Source: a virus
Virus record (IMG/VR): IMGVR_UViG_3300037502_000645
Span: 1 to 20,664 of that record
DNA: 20,664 nucleotides
Reading direction: 5' to 3' (one strand)
Both the position numbers and the translations under genes were made by a program. How positions within the stretch are numbered: the first letter of the stretch is position 1; each line of letters starts with the position of its first letter. Under the pieces are notes generated by a model. The model made no database searches. It was not told where the DNA came from and saw only the letters and a list, made by a program, of their open reading frames with translations. Below, in pieces: positions 19,787 to 20,664 of the stretch.

Positions 19787-20664
19787 CCAGGGATTCTCAC
19801 ATCTCCTGTGATTTTAGCTCCGACCTGAGCTGCTTTCAACTGTGCCTCAGCTTGGAACTCTGCTGTCTTGAGTTCTAAGTTAGCTGCTGCTTTCTCTCTT
19901 TCGAGTTGGATCTGCGCTTGTGCTTTTGCTCTTGCAATCTCGATGTCGTTTAAGGCTTTGGCACGATCTGTTTCAATCTGTGCCTGTGCCTGTTGCATCA
20001 TCATATCGAGTGCAGGGTTAGGCATTTGCTGTTGTGGTTGTGGTGTCGAAAGCATCTGGTCAAGCTCTGGAGGAATTTCTTTGAAGAACTCGGCTGAGTC
20101 CTTAAATCCTGCTGCCTCGATAAATCTACCCAAAGTATTGCGATACTGACCCACAGATACTAACGGATTAGCAAAGCCTTGGGATGACAAGATTTGCTCT
20201 TGTTTTTGCAGAACCATTGCTGCCATTGCCATCTGTTGATCTTTGCCACCAGTTCCTAGACCTACATTGGTCATTAGGTCGTAGTTATTCTTCCACTCTC
20301 TTGGGTCAATCGAGACATATTTGCCACGAATCCGCACAACCCTTGGTTTGTCTTGATACTTCAACAAGAGATGGAAAATGCCATTAAACAGCTCTTTTAC
20401 CCCTGTCTCAGCAAAGATACGAGCAATCATCTCAATCTTACCTGCGCCAGCTTGTTGCATAGATGCAATTGCTGTGGCTGTGGTATTTTGTAGAATGTTC
20501 GGGTCTAAACCTTGGCTTGTTTGTGTAACACCTGACCGCTTTTGTAGAACCTGATCCATGTAATCCAACATGGGGAACGACTGAGCTGCGGTAGGAGGAA
20601 CAGTCAATGCTTGGACTGCGCCTTGCGACTTCATCCGCACCACTCCATTCGGAGCGACTGTCAG
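19783..20664 (-). CDS. Portal protein (P22-like), C-terminal part, cut at the window edge
   Basis: The frame is open to the edge of the window, so the true start is beyond 20664; GTG and ATG codons near 20640 are internal. The 293 visible residues contain the crown-side part of a P22-type portal: LDYMDQVLQKRSGVTQTSQGLD, NTTATAIASMQQAGAGKIEMIARIFAETGVKELF, and WKNNYDLMTNVGLGTGGKDQQMAMAAM, followed by a Gln/Pro linker and a long Ala/Glu/Lys coiled coil (about 210-285), the barrel-like tail of this family. The portal nucleates the head and passes DNA. It is the first late gene visible here and is coupled to the next gene by ATGA. Confidence 0.9.
   Translation of the reverse strand: MTVAPNGVVRMKSQGAVQALTVPPTAAQSFPMLDYMDQVLQKRSGVTQTSQGLDPNILQNTTATAIASMQQAGAGKIEMIARIFAETGVKELFNGIFHLLLKYQDKPRVVRIRGKYVSIDPREWKNNYDLMTNVGLGTGGKDQQMAMAAMVLQKQEQILSSQGFANPLVSVGQYRNTLGRFIEAAGFKDSAEFFKEIPPELDQMLSTPQPQQQMPNPALDMMMQQAQAQIETDRAKALNDIEIARAKAQAQIQLEREKAAANLELKTAEFQAEAQLKAAQVGAKITGDVRIPG

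Noticed and set aside
1-20664. Prophage signals such as integrase, repressor or attachment site
   Set aside because: None seen in either strand; the window gives no evidence on lifestyle.

Overview
This window is a piece of a tailed, podovirus-like bacteriophage genome (Caudoviricetes). It reads as an uncultured, probably aquatic, phage rather than a well-known isolate; that environmental guess rests only on remembered resemblance. Nearly every base is coding. Genes are small and overlap by 4 nt or less, and there are no rRNA, tRNA, transposase, integrase or CRISPR signals. The host cannot be fixed from the sequence. AGGAGG-like ribosome binding sites and T4-lysozyme-type lysis suggest a Gram-negative host, which is inference.

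Positions 1-2578 (+ strand) are an early/recombination module: a truncated Zn-knuckle-like ORF, several tiny unknown proteins (three of them very short and easily missed), a YqaJ/lambda-type exonuclease, a small protein with an SSB-like acidic tail, a 45-aa exported cysteine-rich peptide, and a PD-(D/E)XK nuclease-like protein. The module meets the late genes head-on at 2573-2578, where the two stop codons lie within a 6-bp overlap and leave no room for a terminator.

Positions 2573-20664 (- strand) are one almost gapless late operon, read from right to left. It starts with the P22-like portal (C-terminal part only, cut by the window edge), a small helical protein, the scaffold and the SU10/DUF5309-type major capsid protein. 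A strong hairpin follows in the only sizeable untranslated gap, then a conserved 109-aa protein, a GT-A glycosyltransferase and a head-tail adaptor. Next come a small tail protein, a 20-residue-repeat/Trp-repeat protein, a tail nozzle with an Ig-like insertion and a jelly-roll protein. These are followed by a glycine-rich virion protein, a GNAT-like acetyltransferase, three Ala/Gly-rich probable ejection proteins, a YadA-like 17-residue-repeat tail fibre with a self-cleaving S74 chaperone, small proteins, and the lysis genes (membrane protein, holin, endolysin).

The order portal - scaffold - capsid - adaptor - nozzle - ejection proteins - fibre - lysis is a complete short-tail morphogenesis programme. 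Terminase and DNA polymerase are not in the window. The most unusual items are the two repeat architectures next to the nozzle (perfect 20-residue and perfect 10-residue Trp periods), the motif that repeat protein shares with the nozzle, the two transferases embedded in the virion operon, the structured leader before the nuclease gene, and the secreted cysteine peptide.
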